A stretch of DNA of 64,000 nt from Marinobacter sp. GTDB taxonomy: Bacteria > Pseudomonadota > Gammaproteobacteria > Pseudomonadales > Oleiphilaceae. Within the stretch, counting starts at the first letter, position 1, and the number at the start of each line of letters is the position of its first letter. The notes beneath the pieces were generated by a model. That model was not told the origin of the DNA. It was given only the letters and a program-made list of their open reading frames with translations, and ran no database searches. Location of the stretch: positions 45,976-109,975 of the forward strand of contig JAIUMV010000013.1 in the NCBI GenBank assembly GCA_022565395.1, written 5' to 3'. This document shows positions 22,295-33,422 of the stretch, piece by piece. The translations under genes were made by a program, and so were the position numbers.

Positions 22295-25225
22295 TTAGCC
22301 GAGATTTTTAAGAAGTTCCTGGGCTTCTTTCTTCTGTTCTTCATTACCCTCGAGGGCAACTTCTTCCAGAATGTCCCGGGCTCCCTCTGCGTCACCCATC
22401 TCAACGTAAGCGCGTGCCAGGTCGAGTTTGGTGGCCGCCTCATCGGTACCTGCCAGGAAGTCAAAGTCCTCCTCGTCGGCTTCGCCCAGGCTTTCATCCA
22501 GACCCGTCGCAGGTGTAACCTTCGGCACCTCATCACCCGCCGCTGCATCTGCAGCGCCATCACCAAGCTCGGAGAGGTCAGCCAGCTCGGCTTCCGTCAG
22601 CTCAGCGTCAAGTTCGTCGCTTTCGTCGAGGGTTTCAATACCTTGCTCCGGCGCAGCCTCGGCCACTTCTTCCATCAGTGCCAGGTCTTCGTCGGAGACA
22701 TCCAGCTCCAGATCGTCCAGCGCGCTATCCGCAAGCTGAAGATCCTCCTGCTCATCCTGCGCCACTTTCTCGAGTTCGGCGTCGAGTTCGTCGAGGAATG
22801 ACTCATCCGGCGAAAGCTCTTCAACCTTCTCCTCAGCAAGATCGTCAAGCGCTTCCAGCTCACCCAGATCATCCAGATCGCTGGACACTTCATCCGTCAG
22901 CGCTTCAAGATCTGCCAGCTCAGACTCGGGAATTGATTCCTCTGCTTCAGCAGTTTCAAGGGTTTCCAGATCAGCAAAATCGTCCTCTGCCAGCTCATCC
23001 CGCTCAGCGGTTTCCGCTTCAGCCGTTTCACCTTTCTGGAGGAACGAGGTGTCATACTCGATGGCGTAATCGTCACCCTTGTCGCTTTCTTCAGTAGCGG
23101 ACTCGTCAAGCAGATCCTCTGCTTTCGCTACGTCCTCATCAGCAACGTCCAGTTCGAAATCTGACAGGTTGAAGTCATCGCTCACCGCTTTCTCAGGCTC
23201 TACCGCCTGATCCAGCTCAGCGCTCTGCTCTTCGCTTTGCAGGTCATCAAACGCACTGCTGAAATCATCATCGGCATCGGACGCCTCTGGCTTGCCTGCG
23301 CCGAAGTTGTCAGAACGAAGCTGGGACTCCAGGTCATCAATACTGGGGATACCCTCGGCATCATCCAGTTGTGAACGCAGGGCGTCAGCCTCTGCCGTGA
23401 GTTCATCTTCATCCAGCGCGGCAACTTCACTGTACTGTTTCTCAAAGGCATCGCGATTACCGGCCTCGGCATAAACAGCCAGCAATTTAAGGCGCAGATC
23501 ACCGCGGCTTGGCTCACGGGAAATGGCATGCTCAAGCACCTGGGCTGCCTGTTCCAGCTGACCGTAGGCAATAAAGCCTTCTGCCTCGGCGATAGCGTCC
23601 GCTTGACCCTCACCTGCCAGGTCATGAGCGTCTTCCGCGTCGTCCTGGCCCAGGTCGAGTACGTCGGCATCAGCAGCACTGGTGCGGTTCAATTCATCGT
23701 AGAATGCCTTCTCACGGCTGGCGTTACGGCGGGCCAGCAACAGAAGGATCAGCAACAGCACCACCAAGCCGCCACCTACGGCAATCTGGTACAGCGTGTT
23801 TGTTCTGATGGCATCCGTAAGCTCACGGAAGAAACCACCCTTCTCCGGCGCCGGTGGCGGCGTTACCCGCTCTGGACGCTCAACAGCAGGTGCTGGCGGC
23901 GCAACGGCTACCAGGTCCTCGTCCTCTTCAGCTGCTGCCTCAGACTCCGCCACAGCAGCGGTATCTAACGGCTGCTCAAGTCCTTCATCCCGTTCGGCTT
24001 CACCGTCATAGTCGTCAGGTGCATCGACCACAGCGGGATCTGTCTCGGCAGGGTCGACTTCCAACGCTTCCTCGATCGGCTGAACAGCAGGACGCCCTTC
24101 GATCGCCTGCTGCTGCATTTCCGCCAACTGGGTGTTCTTCAGTTCTATCAGGCGTTGCAGGGTGGCCACCTGATCTTGCAGGTCACCTACCCTGGACTGG
24201 AGGTCCTCGTTCTCACGACGGCTGGCGTCAAGCTCTTCCAACAATACCGCCTGACCCTGCTCTACTCCGCCGGGGATGCCTGCGGCACCCGCTGCAGAAG
24301 CGCCATCACGCAAGGCGGCCACGCTGTCCGTATCGCTCGCCACCAAACGCAGCTCGGCATCGGCTTCCGGCTGAACGGGAGGGCGCTCTGCCGGACGCGG
24401 TGCTGCTGTATCAACCACACGCGCCGCTGGGCTTGCCAGTGCGGCATTCTGGGCGCTGACTTCAGTCAGCGCCTGCTGGCGGGTGCGGGCTCGAATCTGA
24501 TCTTCACTGGGGATACGAAGAACCTGACCCCGCTTCATCCGGTTGATGTTGCCATCGATGAATGCGTCAGGGTTCAGGTCCTGCAACGCCAGCATAACCT
24601 GCTGTGGCGTTACGCTTTCATCCGGCCGTACCGCCAGTGCAATGCCCCACAGGGTATCCGAAGCACCGGTCGGGCCGAAGGTATTCTGGCTCACCCGTGC
24701 GGTGGTAGTGGGCCGCGGCATGGTGCGGTCCGGCTGACGGGTTGGCGTTGCAACCTCTCGCTGGGTACTGATTTGCGGCGCTGCAGTAGGTGCTGTAACC
24801 GCAGGTGCCCGAGACAGATGTTCGGCATATACCGGCGGGTCGAGGAGCACCGAGTACTCCCGCATCACGCGACCGTTCGGCCAAACCACCTCAACCAGGA
24901 AATTCAGGAAGGGCTCTCGCACCGGCTGACGGGATGAGACGTTGATGACCAATCGACCATCCGGACCTGTGCTCACATCGAAGCGCAGGTTGGAAAGGAA
25001 ATGGTCCCGACTGATGCCAAGACGCTCGTAGTCCCTGCGGGAGGCTTCATTTACGATAATGTCCGCAGGATTTATACCGTCCGTGCGCCGCAGTACAATC
25101 TCAGCCCCAAGGGGTTCATTGAGAAATGACCGCAGCTCCACTTCACCCAGCCCCAATGCATTTGCAACACCAGAGCCAAGCCCCCCCACAAGAGCCATGG
25201 CAACCGCAAGCTTGCGTACCTTCAT
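22295..25225 (-). CDS. fimV: FimV-like polar hub protein
   Basis: Inner-membrane protein that organises the cell pole for type IV pili and twitching. From ATG 25225, with GGAAAGGAAA just before it, it has 976 residues. Order: signal peptide (to about 25), N-terminal beta-rich FimV domain (GLGEVELRSFLNEPLGAEI), LysM-like peptidoglycan-binding part (TLWGIALAVRP ... RGQVLRIPSE), a coiled coil, one membrane segment near residue 475, then a very acidic Asp/Glu-rich region. The C-terminal TPR-like FimV tail ends with ATKLDLARAYVEMGDAEGARD. Located between asd and truA, as in pseudomonads. Confidence 0.95.
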   Translation of the reverse strand: MKVRKLAVAMALVGGLGSGVANALGLGEVELRSFLNEPLGAEIVLRRTDGINPADIIVNEASRRDYERLGISRDHFLSNLRFDVSTGPDGRLVINVSSRQPVREPFLNFLVEVVWPNGRVMREYSVLLDPPVYAEHLSRAPAVTAPTAAPQISTQREVATPTRQPDRTMPRPTTTARVSQNTFGPTGASDTLWGIALAVRPDESVTPQQVMLALQDLNPDAFIDGNINRMKRGQVLRIPSEDQIRARTRQQALTEVSAQNAALASPAARVVDTAAPRPAERPPVQPEADAELRLVASDTDSVAALRDGASAAGAAGIPGGVEQGQAVLLEELDASRRENEDLQSRVGDLQDQVATLQRLIELKNTQLAEMQQQAIEGRPAVQPIEEALEVDPAETDPAVVDAPDDYDGEAERDEGLEQPLDTAAVAESEAAAEEDEDLVAVAPPAPAVERPERVTPPPAPEKGGFFRELTDAIRTNTLYQIAVGGGLVVLLLILLLLARRNASREKAFYDELNRTSAADADVLDLGQDDAEDAHDLAGEGQADAIAEAEGFIAYGQLEQAAQVLEHAISREPSRGDLRLKLLAVYAEAGNRDAFEKQYSEVAALDEDELTAEADALRSQLDDAEGIPSIDDLESQLRSDNFGAGKPEASDADDDFSSAFDDLQSEEQSAELDQAVEPEKAVSDDFNLSDFELDVADEDVAKAEDLLDESATEESDKGDDYAIEYDTSFLQKGETAEAETAERDELAEDDFADLETLETAEAEESIPESELADLEALTDEVSSDLDDLGELEALDDLAEEKVEELSPDESFLDELDAELEKVAQDEQEDLQLADSALDDLELDVSDEDLALMEEVAEAAPEQGIETLDESDELDAELTEAELADLSELGDGAADAAAGDEVPKVTPATGLDESLGEADEEDFDFLAGTDEAATKLDLARAYVEMGDAEGARDILEEVALEGNEEQKKEAQELLKNLG

Positions 25226-25333
25226 GCTTTTTCCTTTCCAGTATCCGTTATTCTTCTTTACTGCCTGATCAAAAATAGAATCGGACGAGGTTGGACTCAA
25301 ACAGCGTCAGATGAAAGTCTGTTCATGAGCGCA

Positions 25334-25362
25334 AGTATTGTTGATAAAACCCGTTTTATCAA
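25334..25362 (-). promoter_or_regulatory. Candidate fimV promoter overlapping a 22-bp palindrome
   Basis: On the minus strand, TTGATA (25357-25362) is followed after 17 bases by AATACT (25334-25339), about 110 bases before the fimV start. The palindrome TTGATAAAAC-CC-GTTTTATCAA (25341-25362) covers the -35 box and spacer, as a repressor operator would. The regulator is unknown. Confidence 0.45.
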
Positions 25363-25461
25363 TCAATCAGCAACTTTCGTTACACCATTTTTTAGTTTGC
25401 GGTCGGAACTACCTGTCATCACTGCCCATTGAGACCTTTTGAGGCTCCAAAAATAGCAGGG

Positions 25462-25489
25462 GCGGAGGCTGTTTTCAGCCTCCGCCCGC
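25462..25489 (-). terminator. Terminator hairpin after asd
   Basis: A perfect 12-bp GGGCGGAGGCTG/CAGCCTCCGCCC stem with a TTTT loop lies about 80 bases past the asd stop. On the minus strand it is followed by a loose U-tract (CTGCTATTTTTGG). Likely separates asd from fimV. Confidence 0.6.
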
Positions 25490-25568
25490 TACAGCGTGCC
25501 CGAAATAGGACACAGTTGGCATTACCAATACAAGCCTGAGAAACTCTGGCTGTTTTTTTCAGAGATTC

Positions 25569-26684
25569 TTAACGCTCCTGGAGGATGCGCAGCATACGCC
25601 GTAAGGGTTCCGCAGCACCCCACAGGAGCTGATCACCCACGGTAAACGCCGAGATGTACTCCGGCCCCATAGCCAGCTTGCGAATCCGGCCGATGGGAAT
25701 ACTCAGGGTACCGGTTACCTTGGTCGGCGTCAGTTCCTTGATGGTGGCTTCGCGGTCATTAGGCACAACCTTGACCCAGTCATTGGCACCCGCCAGCAGG
25801 GACTCGATTTCGCTAACCGGAAGGTCCTTGCGCAACTTGATGGTCAATGCCTGACTGTGGCAACGCATGGCGCCAATGCGCACGCAGATCCCGTCGATAG
25901 GAATCGGCTGCTCGCTGCGACCCAGAATTTTATTGGTCTCACTCTGCGCCTTCCACTCTTCCTTGCTCTGGCCATTGTCCAGCTGCTTGTCGATATACGG
26001 AATCAGACTGCCAGCCAATGGCACCCCAAAGTTATCCACCGGGAAGCCGTCAGAACGCATGGTGTCGGCAATCTGGCGGTCAATATCCAGAATTGCGGAC
26101 GCCGGGTTATCCAGCAGATCCGCCACGCTGTCCCGCAGCACGCCCATCTGATTGAGCAGCTCGCGCATATTCTGCGCACCCGCTCCTGAGGCCGCCTGAT
26201 AAGTCATGGGCGAAACCCACTCAATCAGATCACGCTCCAGCAGACCACCCAGGGCCAGCATCATCAGACTGACGGTACAGTTACCACCAATATAGTCCTT
26301 GATACCATCCTTCAGGGCCTGATCAATCACATGCCGGTTAACCGGGTCCAGCACGATGACAGAGTTATCCGCCATACGCAGCGCTGATGCGGCGTCAATC
26401 CAATAGCCTTCCCAGCCCGCCTCACGCAGGCGCGGGTGTACATCGTTGGTATAGTCACCACCCTGGCAGGTAATAATGACATCCAGCGCTTTCAGCGCGT
26501 CGATATCAAACGCATCCTGCAGTGGCGGCACATCGGTCTTGCCAACGTCCGGTGCTGCCTGTCCCGCCTGGGACGTGGTAAAGAACACCGGTTGAATATC
26601 GGCAAAATCATTTTCTTCGCGCATGCGCTGCATGAGGACAGAGCCCACCATACCGCGCCAACCTACAAGTCCAACTCGCTTCAT
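25569..26684 (-). CDS. asd: Aspartate-semialdehyde dehydrogenase
   Basis: NADPH-dependent reduction of aspartyl phosphate to the semialdehyde, the branch point for Lys, Met, Thr and diaminopimelate. 371 residues, the gammaproteobacterial form. N-terminal [18 protein letters not shown] binds NADP. The catalytic Cys is in [16 protein letters not shown], and the active-site His is near [11 protein letters not shown]. Lies between leuB and fimV, a conserved order. Confidence 0.97.
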   Translation of the reverse strand: MKRVGLVGWRGMVGSVLMQRMREENDFADIQPVFFTTSQAGQAAPDVGKTDVPPLQDAFDIDALKALDVIITCQGGDYTNDVHPRLREAGWEGYWIDAASALRMADNSVIVLDPVNRHVIDQALKDGIKDYIGGNCTVSLMMLALGGLLERDLIEWVSPMTYQAASGAGAQNMRELLNQMGVLRDSVADLLDNPASAILDIDRQIADTMRSDGFPVDNFGVPLAGSLIPYIDKQLDNGQSKEEWKAQSETNKILGRSEQPIPIDGICVRIGAMRCHSQALTIKLRKDLPVSEIESLLAGANDWVKVVPNDREATIKELTPTKVTGTLSIPIGRIRKLAMGPEYISAFTVGDQLLWGAAEPLRRMLRILQER

Positions 26685-26800
26685 GTGCGACTTTTGAACC
26701 TCTTGTTGAGCCAGCCCGGAACGCCATTTGCCCGTTCAGGACCGGAAGGGTAACCCCGCAGTGGCGGCATGGCGCCACTGTCGGGCTTCGAATGTTTCTA

Positions 26801-27880
26801 TCAGGCCTGCAAAGCGGCAACCACCGCCTCACCCATATCCCGGGTATTCACCCGCTCGGCGCCTTCAGACATGATGTCTGCAGTGCGCAGCCCCTGATCA
26901 AGTACCTTGCTGACCGCCTGTTCAATCGCCTGCGCTGCCGCTTCCTCAGCCAGACTGTAACGCAGCATCATTGCAGCAGACAGGATAGTGGCCAACGGGT
27001 TGGCAATACCCTGGCCGGCGATGTCCGGCGCGGAGCCATGACATGGCTCATACATGCCCAGCTTCTGCGCATTCAGGGACGCTGACGGCAGCATACCGAT
27101 GGAGCCGGTCAACATGGCAGCTTCATCTGACAGGATATCACCGAACATATTACCAGTTACAATGACATCAAACTGTTTTGGCGCCCGCACCAGCTGCATG
27201 GCGGCGTTGTCCACATACATATGGCTCAGTTCGACATCGGGGTAGTCTTTCGCCAGTTCTTCCATGATCTCACGCCAGAGTACCGTCACCTCAAGTACAT
27301 TGGCCTTGTCCACGGAGCACAGCTTACCGTTACGGGCTTGCGCAGCCTCAAAGGCCACCCGGCCGATGCGGCGGATTTCCGACTCGCTGTAAACATAGGT
27401 GTTGTAACCCTGGCGCTCACCATTTTCCAGCGTGCGAACACCACGCGGCTGACCAAAGTAGATACCGCCAGTCAGTTCCCGGACGATCAGGATATCCAAC
27501 CCAGACACCACCTCAGGCTTGAGGGATGACGCAGACGCCAGTTGCGGGTAAAGAATCGCGGGGCGCAGATTGGCAAACAGCTCAAGGTTGGAACGCAAGC
27601 CCAGCAGGCCCTTTTCCGGCCGACGGGCCATTTCCAGCGCATCCCATTTGGGGCCACCGACGGCACCCAGCAAAATGGCGTCTGCCTTGCGGGCTTTGTC
27701 CAGCGTAATCGCAGGCAGCGGTTCGCCGGTGGCATCGATAGCCGCGCCGCCCACCAGAGCGGTGTCAAAGACCAAGCCGAGGTTGAACAACTCATTAACG
27801 CGATGCAGCACTTTTTCTGCTTCGCTGACGATCTCAGGGCCTATGCCATCACCTGGCAACAGAAGTACAGAACGGGTCAT
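26801..27880 (-). CDS. leuB: 3-isopropylmalate dehydrogenase
   Basis: NAD- and metal-dependent oxidative decarboxylation in leucine synthesis. I start at the ATG at 27880 ([16 protein letters not shown]), giving 359 residues; the frame extends upstream but without homology. Arg residues of the substrate loop and the [25 protein letters not shown] metal/NAD stretch are present. Follows leuD by 31 bases. Confidence 0.96.
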   Translation of the reverse strand: MTRSVLLLPGDGIGPEIVSEAEKVLHRVNELFNLGLVFDTALVGGAAIDATGEPLPAITLDKARKADAILLGAVGGPKWDALEMARRPEKGLLGLRSNLELFANLRPAILYPQLASASSLKPEVVSGLDILIVRELTGGIYFGQPRGVRTLENGERQGYNTYVYSESEIRRIGRVAFEAAQARNGKLCSVDKANVLEVTVLWREIMEELAKDYPDVELSHMYVDNAAMQLVRAPKQFDVIVTGNMFGDILSDEAAMLTGSIGMLPSASLNAQKLGMYEPCHGSAPDIAGQGIANPLATILSAAMMLRYSLAEEAAAQAIEQAVSKVLDQGLRTADIMSEGAERVNTRDMGEAVVAALQA

Positions 27881-27911
27881 TTCATGATTCCTTGCAGTCT
27901 TGGTTTCGATC

Positions 27912-28565
27912 TCAGTCGCGCCCGATGGCGCCAAACAACCAGGGCGCGCTGTCACGCCGCCTGTCCTCGTAGGCTCGGATGGCATCAGCGTCTTCCAGAG
28001 TCACACCAATGTCATCCAGCCCGTGCAGCAAACAGTGTCGGCGGAAGTCATCAACCTCAAACTCAAAACACTCCCCTGTCGGCGTCTTCACCTGCCTGGA
28101 CTCCAGATCCACCAACAGGCGATAGCCTTCAGCGTGCTCCGCTTCCGCAAACAATTGATCAACCACTTTCTCATCAAGAACAATGGGTAACAGGCCATTC
28201 TTAAAGCAGTTATTATAAAAAATATCAGCAAAACTCGGCGCAATAATGGCCCGAAAACCAAAATCATCCAGCGCCCAGGGTGCGTGTTCACGACTGGAGC
28301 CGCACCCGAAATTATGCCGCGCCAACAGCACGCTGGCGCCCTGATAACGGGGCTGGTTCAGCACAAAATCCGGGTTCAGCGGACGACCACTGCTGTCCTG
28401 GTCCGGCTTGCCTTCATCCAGGTAACGCAACTCATCAAACAGATTGGGGCCAAAGCCACTGCGCTTGATGGATTTGAGAAACTGCTTGGGGATGATCATG
28501 TCGGTATCGACATTGGAACGATCCAAAGGCGCTACCAAACCGTCATGTTGGGTAAATGGACGCAT
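27912..28565 (-). CDS. leuD: 3-isopropylmalate dehydratase small subunit
   Basis: Small (swivel) subunit of the isopropylmalate isomerase; pairs with LeuC. 217 residues. Shows [19 protein letters not shown] and the [16 protein letters not shown] loop. Two bases after leuC. Confidence 0.97.
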   Translation of the reverse strand: MRPFTQHDGLVAPLDRSNVDTDMIIPKQFLKSIKRSGFGPNLFDELRYLDEGKPDQDSSGRPLNPDFVLNQPRYQGASVLLARHNFGCGSSREHAPWALDDFGFRAIIAPSFADIFYNNCFKNGLLPIVLDEKVVDQLFAEAEHAEGYRLLVDLESRQVKTPTGECFEFEVDDFRRHCLLHGLDDIGVTLEDADAIRAYEDRRRDSAPWLFGAIGRD

Positions 28566-28567
28566 GT

Positions 28568-29998
28568 TCAGGCTCCTCCCTGCTGGATCAGTTCACGGAC
28601 ATCGACAAAGTGCCCCGTCACGGCCGCCGCAGCCGCCATAGCCGGGCTTACCAGATGGGTACGGCCACCGAAACCTTGCCGCCCCTCAAAATTACGGTTA
28701 GAGGTAGACGCGCAGTGTTCGCCAGCACCCAGTTTGTCGGCGTTCATGGCCAGACACATGGAACAACCAGGGTCACGCCATTCCAGGCCTGCCTCGATAA
28801 AGATCTTGTCCAACCCCTCCTGCTCAGCCTGGGCTTTTACCAGCCCGGAGCCAGGTACTACCATCGCCTGCTTGAGACTGGCTGCGACTTTGCGCCCTTT
28901 AACGACGGCAGCCGCCTCCCGCAGATCTTCAATACGCGAATTGGTGCAGGAGCCAATGAATACCCGATCAAGTTTGATGGCCTCAATCGGCATATTGGGC
29001 TCCAGCCCCATGTAACGCAGGGCGCGTACAATACCTTCACGCTTGATGGGATCCTCTTCCTGTGCCGGGTCCGGTACCTGCGCATCAACGCTAACCACCA
29101 TCTCCGGTGACGTACCCCAGGTCACTTGCGGCTTGATAGCCGCACCGTCAAGCACAATCACCTTATCGAATACGGCATCGTCATCACTATGCAAGGTGCG
29201 CCAGTGAGCTACGGCCCTGTCCCAGTCAGCACCCTTGGGTGCGAAAGGCCGGCCCTGAACATAATCAATGGTGACATCATCCACCGCGACCATGCCGACC
29301 CGGGCACCTGCTTCAATCGCCATGTTGCAGACGGTCATCCGCCCTTCCATGGACAGGCTGCGGATAGCCTCGCCGCCGAACTCAACCGCATAGCCGGTAC
29401 CACCAGCGGTGCCGATACGGCCGATAATGGCCAGAATCACATCTTTGGCCGTTACGCCGGCACCCAACTGACCATCCACGCGGATCAGCATGTTCTTCAT
29501 TTTCTTCTGCACCAGACACTGGGTAGCCAGCACGTGCTCTACTTCCGAGGTACCAATGCCGTGAGCCAGGGTACCAAATGCGCCGTGGGTAGAGGTGTGG
29601 GAGTCGCCACAGACAATGGTCATGCCCGGCAGGGTTGCCCCCTGCTCAGGGCCAATCACATGCACAATGCCCTGACGCTGGTCACGAATCTTGAATTCCA
29701 GAATACCGAATTCATCGCAGTTCTTGTCCAGGGTTTCAACCTGAGTGCGGGACACGGGATCAACGATACCATCCACACCCTTTTCCCGATCCGTGGTTGG
29801 TACGTTGTGGTCTGGCGTTGCGAGGTTGGCATCGACGCGCCAGGGCTTACGGTTGGCCAGCCGCAGCCCTTCAAAGGCCTGAGGCGAGGTCACTTCGTGA
29901 AGCAACTGGCGGTCAATATAGATCAGCGCGGAGCCGTCATCCCGCTGCTTTACCAAATGCTCATCCCATAACTTATCGTAAAGGGTCTTGCCGGACAT
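28568..29998 (-). CDS. leuC: 3-isopropylmalate dehydratase large subunit
   Basis: Large [4Fe-4S] subunit of the isomerase that moves the hydroxyl of isopropylmalate. From ATG 29998 ([16 protein letters not shown]) it has 476 residues. Cluster cysteines lie in FIGSCTNSR and in [25 protein letters not shown] is the aconitase signature. First gene of leuCDB and divergent from the LysR gene. Confidence 0.97.
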   Translation of the reverse strand: MSGKTLYDKLWDEHLVKQRDDGSALIYIDRQLLHEVTSPQAFEGLRLANRKPWRVDANLATPDHNVPTTDREKGVDGIVDPVSRTQVETLDKNCDEFGILEFKIRDQRQGIVHVIGPEQGATLPGMTIVCGDSHTSTHGAFGTLAHGIGTSEVEHVLATQCLVQKKMKNMLIRVDGQLGAGVTAKDVILAIIGRIGTAGGTGYAVEFGGEAIRSLSMEGRMTVCNMAIEAGARVGMVAVDDVTIDYVQGRPFAPKGADWDRAVAHWRTLHSDDDAVFDKVIVLDGAAIKPQVTWGTSPEMVVSVDAQVPDPAQEEDPIKREGIVRALRYMGLEPNMPIEAIKLDRVFIGSCTNSRIEDLREAAAVVKGRKVAASLKQAMVVPGSGLVKAQAEQEGLDKIFIEAGLEWRDPGCSMCLAMNADKLGAGEHCASTSNRNFEGRQGFGGRTHLVSPAMAAAAAVTGHFVDVRELIQQGGA

Positions 29999-30010
29999 AC
30001 ATGCCTCCAT

Positions 30011-30280
30011 CAGTCACAGCCCCGCTCCCTTTAGCGGGTATGGCATGACAACCGTACCCGGGAGCGACAGGCCAAGGCCTCTCTCATTATGACCAGAGCC
30101 CAACAAGGACTCTGAGTTATGGCGCTATGATACCGCCCGCCACGACATAACTCCAATTCATGTTTTTCATTATAATGATTCCAGTTGGTTATACTAAGAG
30201 CCCTCTGGGCAAGGGAACGCACACTACCCGCGCGCAGATGATCAAACAGACCTGAGTTGTTTCCTTAAAGTGAGAGCAGC
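30011..30280. promoter_or_regulatory. leuC / LysR divergent regulatory region
   Basis: 270-bp gap. A perfect palindrome TCATTATAATGA (30167-30178) contains a TATAAT that can serve as a -10 box on either strand. T-rich flanks match the loose T-N11-A form of LysR boxes. A second possible -10 (TATACT, about 30191) faces the regulator gene. This is the most likely control site for both transcripts. Confidence 0.45.
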
Positions 30281-31147
30281 ATGGATACACAAGCCCTGGC
30301 GGCCTTTGTCAGCATTGTCGATGAGGGGTCATTTTCCGGCGCAGCAGCAAGCCTGCACCTGACCCAACCTGCTGTCAGTAAGCGGGTTGCCGTATTGGAA
30401 CAACAACTGGGCGCCCCGGTATTTGAGCGAGGCCAGCGCCGCCTGCAGCTGACGGATGCCGGCCAGCGCCTTCTCCCCTTTGCCAGACGGATACTGGACG
30501 AGCTGCATAATGCCCGTCTGGCGCTAGCCAGCCAGGCAGGCAAGGTAACCGGCGACCTGAACGTCATTGCCAGCCACCACATCGGGCTGCATCACTTGCC
30601 TGCGTGGTTGCGGCAGTTCACCCGCCAATATCCAGAGGTTAACCTGAACCTGCAGTTCATGGACTCAGAGAGCGCTTTCGAGCAGATGCGTAAACGGCAT
30701 ACAGAGTTGGCGTTTGTGACCCTGAATGATGCCATGAGTGCCCACTTCCAGATCTTCCACCAATGGCCTGACCCTATGGCCTTTGTTGTCGGCAAGCAAC
30801 ATCTGCTGGCACAGCGTCCACAGGTGGCACTGGCTGACCTGGCTGCAGTACCGGCGATTTTGCCGGACACCACCACAGCAACCTATCGGGCAGTCAGCCG
30901 CTTGTTTCTGGAGGCACAACTGCCCTTGCAGCCACGCATGCCCACCAACTACCTCGAAACCATCAAAATGATGACGTCAGTGGGTCTGGGCTGGAGTGTG
31001 CTGCCGGTGAGCATGCTGGATAGCACGTTGCAGGCGCTGGCCACGGGTGCCAGCGTAACCCGGATGCTGGGTGCGGTGGGTGTGGCGGGGCGTCAGCTCA
31101 GCCCCGCCGCCGAGGCCCTATTGAGCGTGGTCAGGCGGCGGCCGTAG
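30281..31147 (+). CDS. LysR-family transcriptional regulator, leuCDB-linked
   Basis: 288 residues: N-terminal winged helix-turn-helix (ALAAFVSIVDEGSFSGAAASLHLTQPAVSKRVAVLEQQLG) and a substrate-binding-like C-terminal domain from about 90. Divergent from leuC, as in many pseudomonads, so it probably controls leucine genes or its own synthesis. The effector is unknown. Its last 30 bases overlap the end of the convergent MFS gene. Confidence 0.88.
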   Translation: MDTQALAAFVSIVDEGSFSGAAASLHLTQPAVSKRVAVLEQQLGAPVFERGQRRLQLTDAGQRLLPFARRILDELHNARLALASQAGKVTGDLNVIASHHIGLHHLPAWLRQFTRQYPEVNLNLQFMDSESAFEQMRKRHTELAFVTLNDAMSAHFQIFHQWPDPMAFVVGKQHLLAQRPQVALADLAAVPAILPDTTTATYRAVSRLFLEAQLPLQPRMPTNYLETIKMMTSVGLGWSVLPVSMLDSTLQALATGASVTRMLGAVGVAGRQLSPAAEALLSVVRRRP

Positions 31148-32299
31148 CCAGCGCCAGGACACCGCCAGCCCAATAAGCATCGCCACGGCACTGGCCCAGA
31201 AAGCGGCCTCCGTGGTGTACCACTGCACAAAGAAGCCTGCCAGCCAGGCACCTATGGCCCCGCCAAGGCCAAAGGTAAGACCGCTGTAGAGAGCCTGCCC
31301 CTGGCCGTGGTGGATATCACCAAAATAACCGTGCACGTAATGCACGGATATGGCGTGTAATGCACCATAGGATGCTGCGTGCAGACACTGCGCCAACACC
31401 AGCATGACGGGCAAGTGAGTCAGCTCAGCAATCATGGCCCAGCGCACAGTGGTTAGCGCCAGGGCCGCCAGTGCAATGGTACGGATACTGAAACGTCGTA
31501 ACAGGCGGTGCATGACCAAAAACAGCAGAATTTCCGCCAGCACCCCCAGCGACCACAGCAGTCCAATGGACAGTTTGCCATAGCCATAACGTTCAAGATG
31601 AATACTGAAAAAGGTGTAGTAGGCACCGTGGGAAACCTGCAGCAGCATGTTCATGGCGAAAAATGCCAGCACAGCTGGCAGTACCATAATCTTCAGCAGC
31701 GACCCTTTCGGTGCCTTGGGCGGCACCACACGGGTTTCTGAAGGCACCAGCAAAGAGGACACGATCAAGCCCAGAAACAGGGGAAGCAGAATCCAGGGCA
31801 GCGCAGCCAGAGGCAGCCAGGACAATAACGCACCCACCAGCGCCACCGTGGCGATGAAACCTACCGAGCCCCACAAGCGGACGCGACCGTACCGGTCACG
31901 CCGCTGCCCCAGGCCTTGCAGAGTAATCACTTCATATAACGGCAGGATGGCGTTCCAGAAGAAGGTAAACGCCAGCATGACCAGCAGCAGGCCGCGAAAG
32001 CCCGGCTCCAGGAATACCCCCAGAAAACACAGGGCTGCCAGCACTGACCCGAGACGCACCAGACGAACCCGCCGGCCCGTGGCATCCCCCAGCCAACCCC
32101 AGAGGTTTGGCGCCACCACCTTGGTCAACTGGATGGTGGCCATGAGGGTGGCTATCTCGATATAACTGAAGCCACGCCCTTCAAGGTAAAGGGACCAATA
32201 GGGGACCAAGGCCCCCAATAGGGCAAAGAACCAGAAATACAGGTTGGACAGGCGCCAGTAGATAACTTCAGCCCTTGCGGTTACGCCCAACGGCTTCAA
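31118..32299 (-). CDS. MFS transporter, HcaT/nucleoside-symporter-like
   Basis: 393-residue integral membrane protein with about 12 hydrophobic segments in two halves joined by a loop rich in Pro/Lys (about 192-206). The N-terminal [36 protein letters not shown] and the [15 protein letters not shown] segment fit the MFS_1-like group that includes HcaT. Substrate is not known. Its start overlaps the aroC end by 32 bases and its end overlaps the LysR gene. Confidence 0.82.
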   Translation of the reverse strand: MKPLGVTARAEVIYWRLSNLYFWFFALLGALVPYWSLYLEGRGFSYIEIATLMATIQLTKVVAPNLWGWLGDATGRRVRLVRLGSVLAALCFLGVFLEPGFRGLLLVMLAFTFFWNAILPLYEVITLQGLGQRRDRYGRVRLWGSVGFIATVALVGALLSWLPLAALPWILLPLFLGLIVSSLLVPSETRVVPPKAPKGSLLKIMVLPAVLAFFAMNMLLQVSHGAYYTFFSIHLERYGYGKLSIGLLWSLGVLAEILLFLVMHRLLRRFSIRTIALAALALTTVRWAMIAELTHLPVMLVLAQCLHAASYGALHAISVHYVHGYFGDIHHGQGQALYSGLTFGLGGAIGAWLAGFFVQWYTTEAAFWASAVAMLIGLAVSWRWLRPPPDHAQ

Positions 32300-33380
32300 T
32301 GTCCGGGGTGCTCACCCTGACATCGGCATTCTGGCCGCGGTGGCGAAGATAATGATCCATCAGCACCAGCGCCATCATGGCTTCCGCGATGGGGGTAGCC
32401 CGTATGCCCACACAGGGGTCATGCCGCCCGGTGGTAATCACTTCCACCGGCTCACCCAGCTCGTTAATGCTACGCCCCGGCAGACGCAGGCTGGAGGTGG
32501 GTTTGAGCGCAATGCTGGCAAGGATAGGCTGGCCGGAGGAAATGCCTCCCAGCACGCCGCCCGCATGGTTGGAGAGGAAGCCTTCAGGCGTCATTTCGTC
32601 CCGATGGGCCGTACCTTTCTGGTTGATACAGCCGAAACCTGCGCCGATTTCCACACCTTTAACAGCATTTATGCTCATCAGTGCATGCGCCAGATCGGCA
32701 TCGAGACGATCGAAAATAGGCTCACCCAGACCCGGGGGCACATTTTCCGCCACCACATTGATACGAGCACCGATAGAGTCACCCTCTTTGCGCAGGGCAT
32801 CCATATAGGCTTCCATCTCCGGCACCTTGTCAGGGTCGGGACAGAAAAACGGGTTGTTAACCACCTCCGACCAATCCAGCTTCTCGGCCTTGATGGGACC
32901 CAGTTCCGACAGGTAGCCACGCACAGTGATGCCGAGCCGCGCCTGCAGGTACTTCTTGGCGATTGCACCTGCCGCCACGCGCATGGCGGTCTCCCGCGCC
33001 GAGGAGCGGCCACCGCCACGGTAGTCCCTGACGCCGTATTTGTGGGCATAGGTATAGTCAGCGTGAGCAGGCCGAAATTGCGCGGCGATCTTGGAGTAGT
33101 CCTTGGAACGCTGATCCGTGTTTTCAATCAACAGGCCAATGGGCGTGCCAGTGGTAACGCCCTCAAACACGCCCGACAGAATACGCACCTGGTCCGGCTC
33201 CCGGCGCTGGGTGGTGTGGCGGGACGTGCCTGGCTTGCGGCGATCCAGGTCCTCTTGCAGGTCTGCCTCAGACAGCGGCAGACCCGGCGGGCACCCGTCT
33301 ACAATACAACCCAGGGCCGGTCCATGACTCTCACCAAAAGTGGTGACCGTGAACAACTTACCGAAACTATTTCCTGACAT
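32268..33380 (-). CDS. aroC: Chorismate synthase
   Basis: Reduced-FMN-dependent last step of the shikimate pathway. 370 residues. Signatures [30 protein letters not shown] stretch ([12 protein letters not shown]), [12 protein letters not shown] and [17 protein letters not shown] are all present. Lies between prmB and the MFS gene. Confidence 0.97.
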   Translation of the reverse strand: MSGNSFGKLFTVTTFGESHGPALGCIVDGCPPGLPLSEADLQEDLDRRKPGTSRHTTQRREPDQVRILSGVFEGVTTGTPIGLLIENTDQRSKDYSKIAAQFRPAHADYTYAHKYGVRDYRGGGRSSARETAMRVAAGAIAKKYLQARLGITVRGYLSELGPIKAEKLDWSEVVNNPFFCPDPDKVPEMEAYMDALRKEGDSIGARINVVAENVPPGLGEPIFDRLDADLAHALMSINAVKGVEIGAGFGCINQKGTAHRDEMTPEGFLSNHAGGVLGGISSGQPILASIALKPTSSLRLPGRSINELGEPVEVITTGRHDPCVGIRATPIAEAMMALVLMDHYLRHRGQNADVRVSTPDIEAVGRNRKG

Positions 33381-33422
33381 TTTTCAGCATCTTATAAGTT
33401 GGATTTAAAATCAGCCCCAGGC

